Below the pieces are notes generated by a model. It ran no database searches. It worked only from the letters and a program-made list of their open reading frames with translations, and was not told the DNA's origin. Positions 9,055-17,942 of a stretch of 64,000 bases of DNA are shown piece after piece (the first letter of the stretch is position 1; every line of letters begins with the position of its first letter). The stretch lies in the NCBI RefSeq assembly GCF_014054525.1, contig NZ_CP059564.1:1436357-1500356 (forward strand), in the 5' to 3' direction. The position numbers and the translations under genes were made by a program. This stretch comes from Alysiella filiformis (GTDB lineage: Bacteria > Pseudomonadota > Gammaproteobacteria > Burkholderiales > Neisseriaceae).

Positions 9055-9375
9055 TTATTTTTGACCGCCACACACGCCTTCGCCTGCTTTATTGCCACCG
9101 CAAGCACCTTCGCCTGCTTTGGACGCGCCACAAGAACCTTCTTTGGCTTTGCCACCGCATGAACCTTCGGCGGCTTTGCTGTGTCCACCGCAAGTGCCTT
9201 CAACGGCTTTGCGAGCAGGGGCGACACGTTTGTTGGCTTTGGCTTTTTTGGCTTTGGTTTTGCTGACTTTTTTGGTAGCGGGTTTTTCAGCAGGTGCCGC
9301 TTCCACTACGGGTGCCGCCAAACTCAAAGACAATGCGCTTGCCAATGCCAATACAGAAATTTTTTTGTTGCTCAT
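9055..9375 (-). CDS. Second EGxCG-repeat precursor, secreted and Lys-rich
   Basis: 106 residues. It has a Sec signal peptide (MSNKKISVLALASALSLSLA, cleavage near VEA-AP) without a lipobox, then a very basic Lys/Ala stretch (~30-58: KKVSKTKAKKAKANKR), then five cysteine motifs EGTCG, EGSCG, EGSCG, EGACG and EGVCG. All five cysteines are in motifs. It resembles the lipoprotein downstream in design but differs in anchoring, charge and the variable residue. It lies between the DoxX and lipoprotein genes, with GGAG 9 nt before the chosen ATG. Likely substrate of the same DUF692 enzyme; a soluble periplasmic metal buffer is inferred. Confidence 0.87.
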   Translation of the reverse strand: MSNKKISVLALASALSLSLAAPVVEAAPAEKPATKKVSKTKAKKAKANKRVAPARKAVEGTCGGHSKAAEGSCGGKAKEGSCGASKAGEGACGGNKAGEGVCGGQK

Positions 9376-9413
9376 GTGAATTACTCCATTTGTGAGTGAA
9401 AGGTTGGTGAAAA

Positions 9414-9851
9414 TCAGAAAAATTTTGCCCATTTAAACTTTTGTTTTAACAAGTTATCCAGCGACCACGCACCACCGCCTTGCAAAATAATGGGCGTTAA
9501 AACAACCAGATAAATGACCGCCATTTTGTAGCCGCCATTGCCAATATTGTAGCCCAAACCTGCGTGAACGGCATACCACGCCACCAGCGTTAAAATGGTC
9601 AATGCGATTGCCGACAGTCGGCTTGCCAAGCCAATGACCAAGGCAATGGGCAACAGCAATTCGGCATAAGTGGCAAGTTGCCAGTTTAAATCGGCAGGCA
9701 ATAGATTGAATGGGAAAGGGAATTTTTGTTGAATATCGGCAAACCAGTTTTGCCCATTCCATTTTTCCATGCCTGCTTCCCAAAATTCGTAGGCGATAAA
9801 CAGGCGTGAAACCAGTAAACTCAATGCTTGGGTATGGGTGCTTAAATTCAT
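9414..9851 (-). CDS. DoxX-family membrane protein
   Basis: 145 residues with four membrane helices: LLVSRLFIAYEFWEAGMEKW, AELLLPIALVIGLASRLSAIALTILTLVAWY, and MAVIYLVVLTPIILQGGGAWSLD. The EAGMEKWNG start and GGGAWSLDNLL end are DoxX hallmarks. DoxX proteins frequently accompany DUF692/DUF2063 cassettes in Neisseriaceae and other proteobacteria, but their role there is unproven (a redox or quinone-linked role is proposed). It opens the operon that runs down to the anti-sigma gene at 6060. Start ATG 9851 gives the normal family length; the longer frame has no support. Confidence 0.88.
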   Translation of the reverse strand: MNLSTHTQALSLLVSRLFIAYEFWEAGMEKWNGQNWFADIQQKFPFPFNLLPADLNWQLATYAELLLPIALVIGLASRLSAIALTILTLVAWYAVHAGLGYNIGNGGYKMAVIYLVVLTPIILQGGGAWSLDNLLKQKFKWAKFF

Positions 9852-9967
9852 GATGTGATGCTCATAATGGATTGATGTGGATTTAGTCGTGATAAAGGGG
9901 TGTTTTCTTACAATGGATGACATTTTTTTGGGTAAGATTTTGTTTCTCAAATTAATTTAATTGGAAA

Positions 9968-9989
9968 AAGGGCAGATGTTGCTGCCCTT
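9968..9989 (-). terminator. ntrX intrinsic terminator
   Basis: AAGGGCAG (9968-9975), 6-nt loop, CTGCCCTT (9982-9989); on the minus strand the stem is followed by a run of T. It lies after the ntrX stop and before the DoxX operon, separating the two units. Confidence 0.7.
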
Positions 9990-10044
9990 GTGTGTTCATG
10001 GGTTTGATGGATTTTGCCAAGTTTTCAGGCAGCCTGAAAGCGCA

Positions 10045-11331
10045 TTATTCGCCATCGTGTTCTTTGTGGCTGTGGCGGCGCGAAAAGTTGATGTTGAGCT
10101 GTTTGAGTTTGCGATACAAATGGGTGCGTTCCAAACCCACTTTTTGTGCCACGCGGCTCATGTTTTGCCCTTCGCGCTGAATGTGGTATTCAAAATAGCG
10201 GCGTTCCAGTTCTTCACGCAATTCGCGCAGGGGCAGGTTGAAATCAAAACCGCTAATCAATTCATCATCTTGCTGGGGCAAAAATTGATTGAGCATACTG
10301 TGTACGGCTTGGGCGTGAATTTCGCCATTTTCCGCATTCACAATCAGGTTTTTGACCACATTTTTCAGTTGTTCCAAATTGCCCGGCCAGTCGTATTGGC
10401 AGAGCTGTTCCAGCGCGTCTGGGCTGAATTTGGCTGGTGGCATTTTTTGGCTCTCTGCCCACTCTTCGGCGATTTGTTTGACCAAAAAGGCGATGTCTTC
10501 GGCATGCTCGCGCAAGGGCGGAATGTGTACCACCAAAGACGACAACACACCCATGAGTTTATTGTCTTGACCTGCTTGGTTGAGCAATTCAGACAGGGCT
10601 TGGGTGCTGGTGCAGATGATGCGCGTGTTGTAGCGTTCGGCTTTGGTCAGCAAAAAGGCGATGCTTTGTTGGGTGGTTTTGTTGTATTGGGCGATGTCGT
10701 TGAGATAAAGCACGCCACCTGCGGCTTTTTGCAGCATTTCCAAAGGCGAATCCACAATGTGTTCGGGGCGAGCGGGTTCAAGCCACGCGCTATCGGGTTT
10801 GTGGAAATAGCGGGCAACGGCTTCAAAAGGCGAGCCTGATTCGCCCAAGAGCAAAATGGGGCTGTTTTGTTGGGCGGCGCGTTCCAGTTGGCGATTGAGT
10901 TCGCTGATGATGGCGCTGTTGCCCAGTTTGTCCAGCGACAAATGGGCGGTGGTGTGGCTGTTGCTGTGTTTGAGTGCGCGTTCTACGGTTGCCAACAGCT
11001 TTTGCAGGGGAATGGGTTTTTCCAAAAAATCCAATGCGCCGATTTTGGTGGCTTCTACGGCGGTGTCAATGCTGCCGTGTCCGCTCATCATGACCACAGG
11101 CATATTGAGCTGACCGTTGGTTGCCCATTCTTTGAGCAGGGTAATGCCATCGCTGTCGGGCATCCAAATGTCCAGCAGCACCATGGCGGGGCGAACTTGG
11201 TTGCGTAATTGACGCGCTTCTTCGGCATTTTCAGCCAGCGCAACGGTGTAGCCTTCGTCTTCCAGTGTTTCTTGTAACACTTCACGAATGCCAATTTCAT
11301 CGTCCACAATTAAAATATCTGTACTGCGCAT
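10045..11331 (-). CDS. ntrX: NtrX-like response regulator with degenerate AAA+ domain
   Basis: 428 residues. The receiver domain (1-~120) is normal: DILIVDDE, phospho-acceptor Asp in MVLLDIWMPDSDG, and the late VVMMSGHGS and LEKP motifs. A central AAA+ domain follows, but its Walker A reads GESGSPFE instead of GESGTGKE, the stretch that should hold the sigma-54 contact loop GAFTGA is missing, and the Walker B region is GGVLYLNDI. The C-terminus has a Fis-type helix-turn-helix (NMSRVAQKVGLERTHLYRKL). Likely a DNA-binding regulator that no longer needs ATP or sigma-54. Paired with ntrY upstream (73-bp gap holding a DUS). ATG 11331 is preferred over an upstream TTG. Confidence 0.9.
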   Translation of the reverse strand: MRSTDILIVDDEIGIREVLQETLEDEGYTVALAENAEEARQLRNQVRPAMVLLDIWMPDSDGITLLKEWATNGQLNMPVVMMSGHGSIDTAVEATKIGALDFLEKPIPLQKLLATVERALKHSNSHTTAHLSLDKLGNSAIISELNRQLERAAQQNSPILLLGESGSPFEAVARYFHKPDSAWLEPARPEHIVDSPLEMLQKAAGGVLYLNDIAQYNKTTQQSIAFLLTKAERYNTRIICTSTQALSELLNQAGQDNKLMGVLSSLVVHIPPLREHAEDIAFLVKQIAEEWAESQKMPPAKFSPDALEQLCQYDWPGNLEQLKNVVKNLIVNAENGEIHAQAVHSMLNQFLPQQDDELISGFDFNLPLRELREELERRYFEYHIQREGQNMSRVAQKVGLERTHLYRKLKQLNINFSRRHSHKEHDGE

Positions 11332-11403
11332 TTTGTTTTCCAAAGTCAATAGACGTATGCGGGGCGGTGTGGATTTCAGGCAGCCTGAAATCGGTTTGAG
11401 CCA

Positions 11404-13515
11404 TCACGCGCCCGAAATCACATTAAATTCAATTTGCACGCTTGCACCGTTTTCAGGCAGATTGTGCAGCGTGATTTTGCCATTGTGGTCTTCAATGATT
11501 TTTTTGACCACGGGCAAACCCAAACCCGTGCCTGTGGGTTTGTCGGTAATATAGGGTTCAAAGGCGTGTTGCAAAATGTGTTTGCTGAAACCTTTGCCGT
11601 TGTTTTCTATGGTTAAACCTTGTGTTTGTGCATTGCGCCAAGTGCGGATTTGAACGTGCGGTTGGCTATCGTGTTCGGCGGCTTCGGCGGCGTTTTTAAA
11701 CAGATTGTGTAAAACTTGGCGAATGGCGGTGGTGTCTGCTTTTAGCAACATAGGAATATTACTCAATTCTGCTGAAAATGTGCAAGGGCTGCTTTCATAC
11801 AACACCAAAACTTCATTGACAAGCGTGTTTAAATCAATTTCTTGCAATTTGAGCTTGGGGGCGCGGGCATAATTGCGAAAGGCTTCCACCATTTCTTTGA
11901 GTGCCGCCACTTGCTTGACAATGGTGTCGGTTGATTTTGTTAGGATTTGTTGGCTGGGTTCGTCCAGTTTGTCGTGCAATTTCCACGCCAAGCGTTCGGC
12001 AGAAAGCTGTATGGGCGTGAGTGGATTGCGGATTTCATGCGCCAAACGTTTGGCAACTTCGCCCCAAGCGGCTTCTTTTTGTGCCATCACCAGCGCGGTA
12101 ATGTTGTCAAAAACCAACACCAAGCCGTTGCCATTTTCGGCAGGCAGCCTGAATGCTTTGCCCGAAAGTATGCGTGTTTCGTCTGTGCCTGAATAGCTGA
12201 TTTCGCTGCCATTGGGGTGGGCGGCTGAATCAAGCAGTTGGGCGATGGTGTCGCTCAAAATTTGGTGTTGTGGCGACAGGTGCGCCCAATCTTCCCAATT
12301 TTTGCCGTGCAGTTGGCTCAAATCCACATCAAAAATGGTGCTGGCACTTTGGTTGTGGGTGTTCAGGCAGCCTGAATCGTCTAGCGTTAAAACGCCTGCG
12401 CTCAAACTTTCCAATACGCGCTCCAAATAATGTCGTGCGGCTTCTTGTTGTTGGCGATGCAGTTGGTCGGCATTTTTGGCGATGGCGAGTTGTTCGGTCA
12501 TGTGGTTGAACAAGTCGGCAAGTTTACCCAATTCATCTTTTTTGTTGGGAACGACAATGCGCTGGCTGAAATCGCCTTGTGCCACCGAAGATGTGCCTGT
12601 GGCAAGTTGCAAAATCGGCTCAACAAATTTACGCGCAAAATACAAGGCGGCGGTTAAGCCCAATAAAATCGCCAAAGTTGCGGCGATTGCCAAAGTAATC
12701 AGGAAAAACGTTTGCAAACCTTGTCGGGCAAACAGCAATTCGGCATATTTGGCGCGAGCGGATTCGATGAGTTCGGCATCGGCGGCAATTTGGGGCGGAA
12801 TGGGCTGTCTGAAAAACAAAGCAAGTTGTGTGCCATTGCGTTCAGGCAATGCCAGCCAGCCGCTTGCGTAGAGCGTATCGTTGATTTTTTCGGCAAAATT
12901 AAACTGATGTTGTTGTTGTAATTGGGTAAAAACTTTGTCGTCCACATCGGGTTGCATGAGTTTGAGTGGGTTGTTTTGGTGGAGCAGGGTTTGGCTTTTC
13001 ATGTCCCAAATGGCAAGTTGGGTAAACTGGCGCGCCTGTTCGGTGTGCAGAGCCTGTTGGGGATAATTTTGTTGTTCGGCTATGCTCAAATGGTTGCGAA
13101 TCACAATGGCTTGATTGCCAATCGTTTCCAGCGATTGATTGACCGCCGATTTGCTCAAAGCCAAGCTGCGTTCCAAGGCTTCGCGCGTGTCGTTGCCAAA
13201 CCAAGTTTTGATGTTGTGCGAAATGAATTGTGCCGATACGCCCAGCAATGCCAATGCAGGCAGCACCGCCACCAGCGTAAACATGACCGACAATCGCCGC
13301 GCAATTTGTGAACCAAACACGCGATGGTGTTTGTCGCGCACCATTTGGAATAAATAGCGCAAAATCGCACCCAAAAACGCCAACATAAATGCACCACAAA
13401 TGGCAACCACCCACCAAAAATAGGGGGACAATGCACTGTTGCTGTCGGTGGTGAGCGTGAGGGCGTAAAGTGCCAAAAAAGCCAATGCGCCTGCGATGAT
13501 GAAAAATTTTTGCAT
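11404..13515 (-). CDS. ntrY: NtrY-like sensor histidine kinase
   Basis: 703 residues, membrane kinase. Three N-terminal membrane helices (up to ~100), a periplasmic sensor region (~105-275), a fourth helix (FFLITLAIAATLAILLGLTAAL), a HAMP domain (FVEPILQLATGTSSVAQGDF), a PAS domain (YLERVLESLSAGVLTLDDSG), the HisKA box with phospho-His in LAHEIRNPLTPIQLSAERLA, and a HATPase_c domain (VLHNLFKNAAEAAEH, GTGLGLPVVKKI). In Neisseria NtrYX controls respiratory genes under low oxygen. Downstream NtrX is the partner. The same-strand DUF4390 gene lies upstream, separated by a 162-bp inverted-repeat element. Confidence 0.94.
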   Translation of the reverse strand: MQKFFIIAGALAFLALYALTLTTDSNSALSPYFWWVVAICGAFMLAFLGAILRYLFQMVRDKHHRVFGSQIARRLSVMFTLVAVLPALALLGVSAQFISHNIKTWFGNDTREALERSLALSKSAVNQSLETIGNQAIVIRNHLSIAEQQNYPQQALHTEQARQFTQLAIWDMKSQTLLHQNNPLKLMQPDVDDKVFTQLQQQHQFNFAEKINDTLYASGWLALPERNGTQLALFFRQPIPPQIAADAELIESARAKYAELLFARQGLQTFFLITLAIAATLAILLGLTAALYFARKFVEPILQLATGTSSVAQGDFSQRIVVPNKKDELGKLADLFNHMTEQLAIAKNADQLHRQQQEAARHYLERVLESLSAGVLTLDDSGCLNTHNQSASTIFDVDLSQLHGKNWEDWAHLSPQHQILSDTIAQLLDSAAHPNGSEISYSGTDETRILSGKAFRLPAENGNGLVLVFDNITALVMAQKEAAWGEVAKRLAHEIRNPLTPIQLSAERLAWKLHDKLDEPSQQILTKSTDTIVKQVAALKEMVEAFRNYARAPKLKLQEIDLNTLVNEVLVLYESSPCTFSAELSNIPMLLKADTTAIRQVLHNLFKNAAEAAEHDSQPHVQIRTWRNAQTQGLTIENNGKGFSKHILQHAFEPYITDKPTGTGLGLPVVKKIIEDHNGKITLHNLPENGASVQIEFNVISGA

Positions 13516-13603
13516 AAAAACTTTGGGGTTTGTGGCAATCTGTTCCCACCCCTGTTTGCGGATTAGGGTGGGGCAGATTGCTGGAAAAGGGTTAAGTTGT
13601 AGT

Positions 13604-13765
13604 AGGGGCTAATGACAATTCGTTTCGCGATTGTTTTTTCATCAAAATCGCCAACTTCTGCGTCAAAAATACTCGCCAATGGGTGGCATTGACTCGCATT
13701 TTTTCCTTGAATTTGACAATTTTGCCTGAAAAACCAACTTCGCGCCCAAATTGTCATTAGCCCCT
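13604..13765. mobile_element. 162-bp MITE-like inverted-repeat element
   Basis: A perfect 17-bp terminal inverted repeat: AGGGGCTAATGACAATT at 13604-13620 and its complement at 13749-13765. The arms stay imperfectly complementary inwards (GCGA..TTGTTTTTTCA versus GCGAAGTTGGTTTTTCA), folding around GGGTGGCATT at 13681-13690. No transposase is present. The size and full-length palindrome fit a miniature inverted-repeat transposable element between ntrY and the DUF4390 gene. A 64-codon frame that fills it on the minus strand is probably not a gene. No second copy was noticed in the window. Confidence 0.65.
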
Positions 13766-13784
13766 AAGCAGCCTGAAAGCAGCA

Positions 13785-14360
13785 TCATGGGTTGATGTTT
13801 AAATTAATCCAGCCCGAATCCAAATCCCAATGGCTTGCCGTGAGCGCATTGAGCTGAAACGGTTTGGGCAATTTGGACGTGCTTAAATTCAGCCGAACTT
13901 GGGCGCGTATGTCTTGCGTGTCGGTGTTGCTCAATGCGCCCTCGTGCAACACGCGCCAGTTTACAATCGCCCCAACTGCGCGTAGGGCGATGTCCAAATT
14001 GTTGTATTCGCTGGAAAATGTGCCAACGCTCACGCGGTATTTATTGGTCAATGGGTGAAACGACAGGCGATAATTGACCGTGTGTTCATTGTTGCTGACC
14101 CATTGATTCAATTTCACGCGATAAGACGTTAGGGTAGGGCGTTCCAACTGATAAGTGAGCGCAAAATCCAATGGTACGCCTTTGAGTAAGGCTTCTTTCA
14201 GTTGTTCAGGCAGCTCGGTTTTGAAACGGCTGCTGATGGCAAGTTTGCCATTGGACAACACGCGCCCTTCATGGCGTGTGGCATTGATGCCATCTGCGGC
14301 TGCCTGAAAGCTGAACAACAGCAACCACAGCATGATGATGTTTTTTAAAAAAGATTTCAT
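13785..14360 (-). CDS. DUF4390 protein, exported
   Basis: 191 residues with a signal peptide (MKSFLKNIIMLWLLLFSFQ, cleavage near AAA-DG). The mature part is beta-rich and begins GINATRHEGRVLSNGKLAISSRFK, with the LKEALLKGVPLDFALTYQLERP motif typical of DUF4390. Family proteins sit next to ntrYX in beta-proteobacteria, suggesting a periplasmic accessory to this sensor system; function is unknown. Start ATG 14360 follows the smc stop by 4 nt, so it is translationally linked to smc on one side and followed by ntrY on the other, after the inverted-repeat element. Confidence 0.85.
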   Translation of the reverse strand: MKSFLKNIIMLWLLLFSFQAAADGINATRHEGRVLSNGKLAISSRFKTELPEQLKEALLKGVPLDFALTYQLERPTLTSYRVKLNQWVSNNEHTVNYRLSFHPLTNKYRVSVGTFSSEYNNLDIALRAVGAIVNWRVLHEGALSNTDTQDIRAQVRLNLSTSKLPKPFQLNALTASHWDLDSGWINLNINP

Positions 14361-14364
14361 GTGA

Positions 14365-17300
14365 TTAACTCTCTGCCATTTGCAAAGCCTGCTGAATGTC
14401 CACCGACACAATCCGCGATACGCCTTTTTCTTGCATGGTTACGCCAATGAGTTGTTCTGCCATTTCCATGGTCAAACGGTTGTGCGAAATGTACAAAAAT
14501 TGCGTTTGTGCCGACATTTCCTTAACCAAATCGCAAAAACGGCTGGTGTTGGCATCGTCAAGTGGCGCGTCCACCTCGTCCAGCAAACAAAACGGTGCGG
14601 GATTGAGCGTAAACAGCGCAAACACCAAACTCATCGCGGTTAAGGCTTTTTCGCCACCGCTCAACAGATGAATGGTGCTGTTTTTCTTACCGGGTGGGCG
14701 CGCCATAATGGATACGCCAGCTGTGAGCAAATCATCATCACTCATTTTCAGGCTGGCTTCGCCACCGCCAAACAGCGTGGGGAAAAAGGTTTGCACTTTT
14801 TCATTAACCGCATCAAAGGTTTCTTTGAAACGGGTTTTGGTTTCGCCATCAATTTGGGCGATTGCCTCTTCCAGCAGCGCGATGGCTGCCTGAACATCGC
14901 CACTTTGATGACGATAATATTCATCGCGTTCACGCGCCTCTGCCAATTCTTGCAATGCCGCCAAGTTTACCGCGCCCAGCGACTGAATGTTTTGGCTGAT
15001 TTTGGCGATGTTTTGCGCCATATTGGACACAGAAGGTGCGGTTTTGGCGGCTTTTTCCAGTTGGCTCAAATCGGCAGCGCGCTCGTGCAGGTTTTCGTGA
15101 TAACGCTTGGCGTTCAACAGGGCTTCTTGTTGTTGCAACAGCGTATTTTGCGCGGCTGCCTGAAATTGCGGCAGTTGTGCCGCCAAAGTTTGCTGTTGGG
15201 CATACAATTCTCGCCCCGCATTTTGCGTTTCAGCCAGCCTTTTTTGTGCCGCGTCAATTTGGTCTTGCAACTCCGCCGCGTGTTCGCTCAAAGTATTCAG
15301 TTGTACCCTTTGTGCGTGGTGGGGTTCGCCCTCGTTTTCGTCCTGCAAATTCAATTCCGTTTGGCGTTCTTGCCAATCGGCTTTTTGCTGTTCCAGTTCA
15401 TCAATTTTTTGGCGTAAGCTGTCCAAACGCTGCTGCTGTTTGTGTTGCGCGATTTCTGCCAAACCATATTGCCGATTCGCCTCCAACAAAGCCAGTTGTG
15501 CCTGTTTGAACGCATTTTGTTGCGCCTGATGGTTGTCGGAAAGTGCCAAATATTGCGTTTCCAATTCCGCCGCGCTCAAAGCCAGCGTGTCTATGTCATC
15601 GTGTAAATTGTCGCGTTGTTGCAGCAAATGGCGTTTATCTTCGGCGATTTGTGCCAATTCGCGCTCAATGTGTTCGCGGCGCAACTGCCCCTGATTGGTA
15701 CGCGCAAACAATTCATTTGCCCGATGTTGGGCAGCCTGTAATTGCCCAGCCTGCTGGCGATTTTGACTTTGAATATCGCGGTATTGATTTTCAAGTTTTT
15801 GATATTCTTCTTTTAATTTTTCAAATGACGCTTGCGCCTGCGCCAATTTGGGCGACAATGCCGCCAATTCATTCACCCATTCATCGTGGCGATTTTGATA
15901 CTGAATCGGTTGCAGATTGCTGTTGGCATCAAACAAAACCACCCCCATTTTGTCCACCCGATGACCTTCGGGCGTGAGCCACAGTTGATTGTTTTGTAAA
16001 GTATTTTGTTGCGCCACCGCATAAGCCAAATTGGGGGCACACAGCACACCGTCCAGCCAATATTGGACGGCAGCCTGAAAATCCTTGCTTACCTGAATTT
16101 GATTGATAAGGGCTTGAACAGGCTGATTTTTCTTGTTCAGGCTGCCTGAAACGTTAATCCAAGCCGCCGCGCCTTGTGGCAAATTTGCCCAATCCCATTG
16201 CACCGATTCAGGCAGCCAACGCGCTTGCAAACGCTCCGCCAAAATCACATTCAGCGCGTGTTGCCACTCGCTTGGCACCGTCAAATGCTGCCACAGCGCA
16301 GGCGCAGACGACCATTCGGTGTGTTGCCAAAAATCTGCCGTATTGTGGTCTTGCAGCAAAGTTGCCAAAGCCTGTTGTTGCGCTTGTGCATTCAAATGTT
16401 GTTGATAATATTGCTGATATTCCGTTTCGGCAGCCTGAACGCGCCCCTTCATTTCCGCCAAACGGCTTTCCACATCAAGCAACACACTTTCACTTTCATC
16501 ATATTGATTTTGCAAAATTTCTGCTTGTTCTTGTGCTGTGTTCAATTCCTGTTCTTGCGGCAAATTTAAGGCAGCCTGTTCTTCTTGCAAAGCCGTGCCA
16601 CGTTTGGCGTGATTTTCCAGCGTGGCAATGATGTGCTGTTGTTGCTGCTGTTTCAAAGCCAATTCACGTTTGATGCGATTCAGCTCATTTTGCTGATTTT
16701 GATGGGCAAATTGCGTATTTTGTTGCATTTGTTCCAATTCAGGCAGCCTTGTTTCATGTTCCGCCACCGCCATTGCCAATTCGCTCAATGTTTCCTGTTG
16801 GGTCAGCAAATCCGCCTCAATCAAATCGCATTCGCTGCGAATCACGATTTGTTCTTGTTGGATTTTTTGCAAAGCCGTTGCCGCGTTTGCCTTATCGCGT
16901 TCCATGCGCTGCTGCTGATTTTGATAGGCGCGAAGTTGCTCTTCCAAACGCGCAATTTGTTCACGCAACAGCGCGTATTCCTGATTGAGCGAATGATGAT
17001 GTTGCTGCTGTTCCTGCTCGGTTTGGCGCAGGGTTTGGATTTGGTCGCTCAACGCATTTTGTTGTTCAACCGCTTGTTCTTGTTGATATTGTGCCGCATA
17101 ATGCGCCTCGCTAAACTGGTCGGCGGCAAGCAGCGCGTTTTGCCATTGCACAAAATCCAACAAATTTTGCCAATGCGCCAAATCATCTTGCAATTTTTGA
17201 TAATGTTCTGCCGTGCCAGCCTGTTTTTCCAGCTTTTCTACCTGACGCGCCAACTCATTTTGCAAATCCGACAGGCGTTGCAAATGCTCGCGCGTGTCTT

Positions 17301-17853
17301 TTAAGCGCAATTCGGTTTCGCGGCGGCGTTCTTTGTATTTGGATACGCCAGCCGCCTCTTCAATATAGGCGCGGAGTTCTTCGGGTCGCGCCTCAATAAT
17401 CCGCGAAATCATGCCCTGTTCAATGACCGCATAACCGCGCGCGCCCACGCCCGTTCCCAAAAACAAATCGGTAATATCACGGCGGCGCACCACTTGATTG
17501 TTGATGTAGTAGCTGGATTCGCCCTGCCGCGTGAGTTGGCGTTTGATGGACACTTCGGCATATTGCCCCCATGCGCCTTGTAAGCTGTGGTCGCTGTTGT
17601 CAAACACCAATTCCACCGATGCGCGTGGGGCAGGGCGGCGCGTGGCAGCACCGTTGAAAATCACATCTTGCATGGATTCGCCGCGTAATTGTTTGGCAGA
17701 CGCTTCGCCCAGCACCCAGCGCACCGCGTCTATCACATTGGATTTGCCGCAGCCGTTGGGACCAATCACGGCAACCAGTTGCGCTGGCACATGAATGGTG
17801 GTGGGGTCGGTAAACGATTTGAATCCTGCTAATTTGATTTGGGTTAAGCGCAT
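14365..17853 (-). CDS. smc: Chromosome segregation protein SMC
   Basis: 1162 residues, full length. ATPase that organises and condenses the chromosome. N-terminal Walker A GPNGCGKSNVIDAVRWVLGE (~31-50), a long coiled coil rich in Gln/Leu (170-500), a hinge around 505-660, a second coiled coil, and the C-terminal head with the ABC signature LLSGGEKALTAMSLVFAL and Walker B PAPFCLLDEVDAPLDDANT. The coiled coils are unusually Gln-rich. It is divergent from trpC, with a short shared upstream region carrying a DUS. Several DUS copies lie inside the gene, giving in-frame QAA stretches. Confidence 0.98.
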   Translation of the reverse strand: MRLTQIKLAGFKSFTDPTTIHVPAQLVAVIGPNGCGKSNVIDAVRWVLGEASAKQLRGESMQDVIFNGAATRRPAPRASVELVFDNSDHSLQGAWGQYAEVSIKRQLTRQGESSYYINNQVVRRRDITDLFLGTGVGARGYAVIEQGMISRIIEARPEELRAYIEEAAGVSKYKERRRETELRLKDTREHLQRLSDLQNELARQVEKLEKQAGTAEHYQKLQDDLAHWQNLLDFVQWQNALLAADQFSEAHYAAQYQQEQAVEQQNALSDQIQTLRQTEQEQQQHHHSLNQEYALLREQIARLEEQLRAYQNQQQRMERDKANAATALQKIQQEQIVIRSECDLIEADLLTQQETLSELAMAVAEHETRLPELEQMQQNTQFAHQNQQNELNRIKRELALKQQQQQHIIATLENHAKRGTALQEEQAALNLPQEQELNTAQEQAEILQNQYDESESVLLDVESRLAEMKGRVQAAETEYQQYYQQHLNAQAQQQALATLLQDHNTADFWQHTEWSSAPALWQHLTVPSEWQHALNVILAERLQARWLPESVQWDWANLPQGAAAWINVSGSLNKKNQPVQALINQIQVSKDFQAAVQYWLDGVLCAPNLAYAVAQQNTLQNNQLWLTPEGHRVDKMGVVLFDANSNLQPIQYQNRHDEWVNELAALSPKLAQAQASFEKLKEEYQKLENQYRDIQSQNRQQAGQLQAAQHRANELFARTNQGQLRREHIERELAQIAEDKRHLLQQRDNLHDDIDTLALSAAELETQYLALSDNHQAQQNAFKQAQLALLEANRQYGLAEIAQHKQQQRLDSLRQKIDELEQQKADWQERQTELNLQDENEGEPHHAQRVQLNTLSEHAAELQDQIDAAQKRLAETQNAGRELYAQQQTLAAQLPQFQAAAQNTLLQQQEALLNAKRYHENLHERAADLSQLEKAAKTAPSVSNMAQNIAKISQNIQSLGAVNLAALQELAEARERDEYYRHQSGDVQAAIALLEEAIAQIDGETKTRFKETFDAVNEKVQTFFPTLFGGGEASLKMSDDDLLTAGVSIMARPPGKKNSTIHLLSGGEKALTAMSLVFALFTLNPAPFCLLDEVDAPLDDANTSRFCDLVKEMSAQTQFLYISHNRLTMEMAEQLIGVTMQEKGVSRIVSVDIQQALQMAES

Positions 17854-17942
17854 AATGTGTGGAGAACCTTTTTTTGTTTTCAGGCAGCCTGAAAATCATC
17901 GGGCAAAATCAAAAACGGCTATTATAAAACACACACCGTGTC

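Noticed and set aside
9852-9960. A TGTCATCC-type stretch upstream of the DoxX operon as an ECF sigma promoter
   Set aside because: The matching -10 element at the right distance was not convincing, and the exact sequence bound by this sigma factor is not known to me; left uncalled.
13563-13757. 64-codon frame on the minus strand between ntrY and DUF4390
   Set aside because: It is almost exactly co-extensive with a 162-bp palindromic repeat element, so its openness is a by-product; no ribosome binding site was seen.
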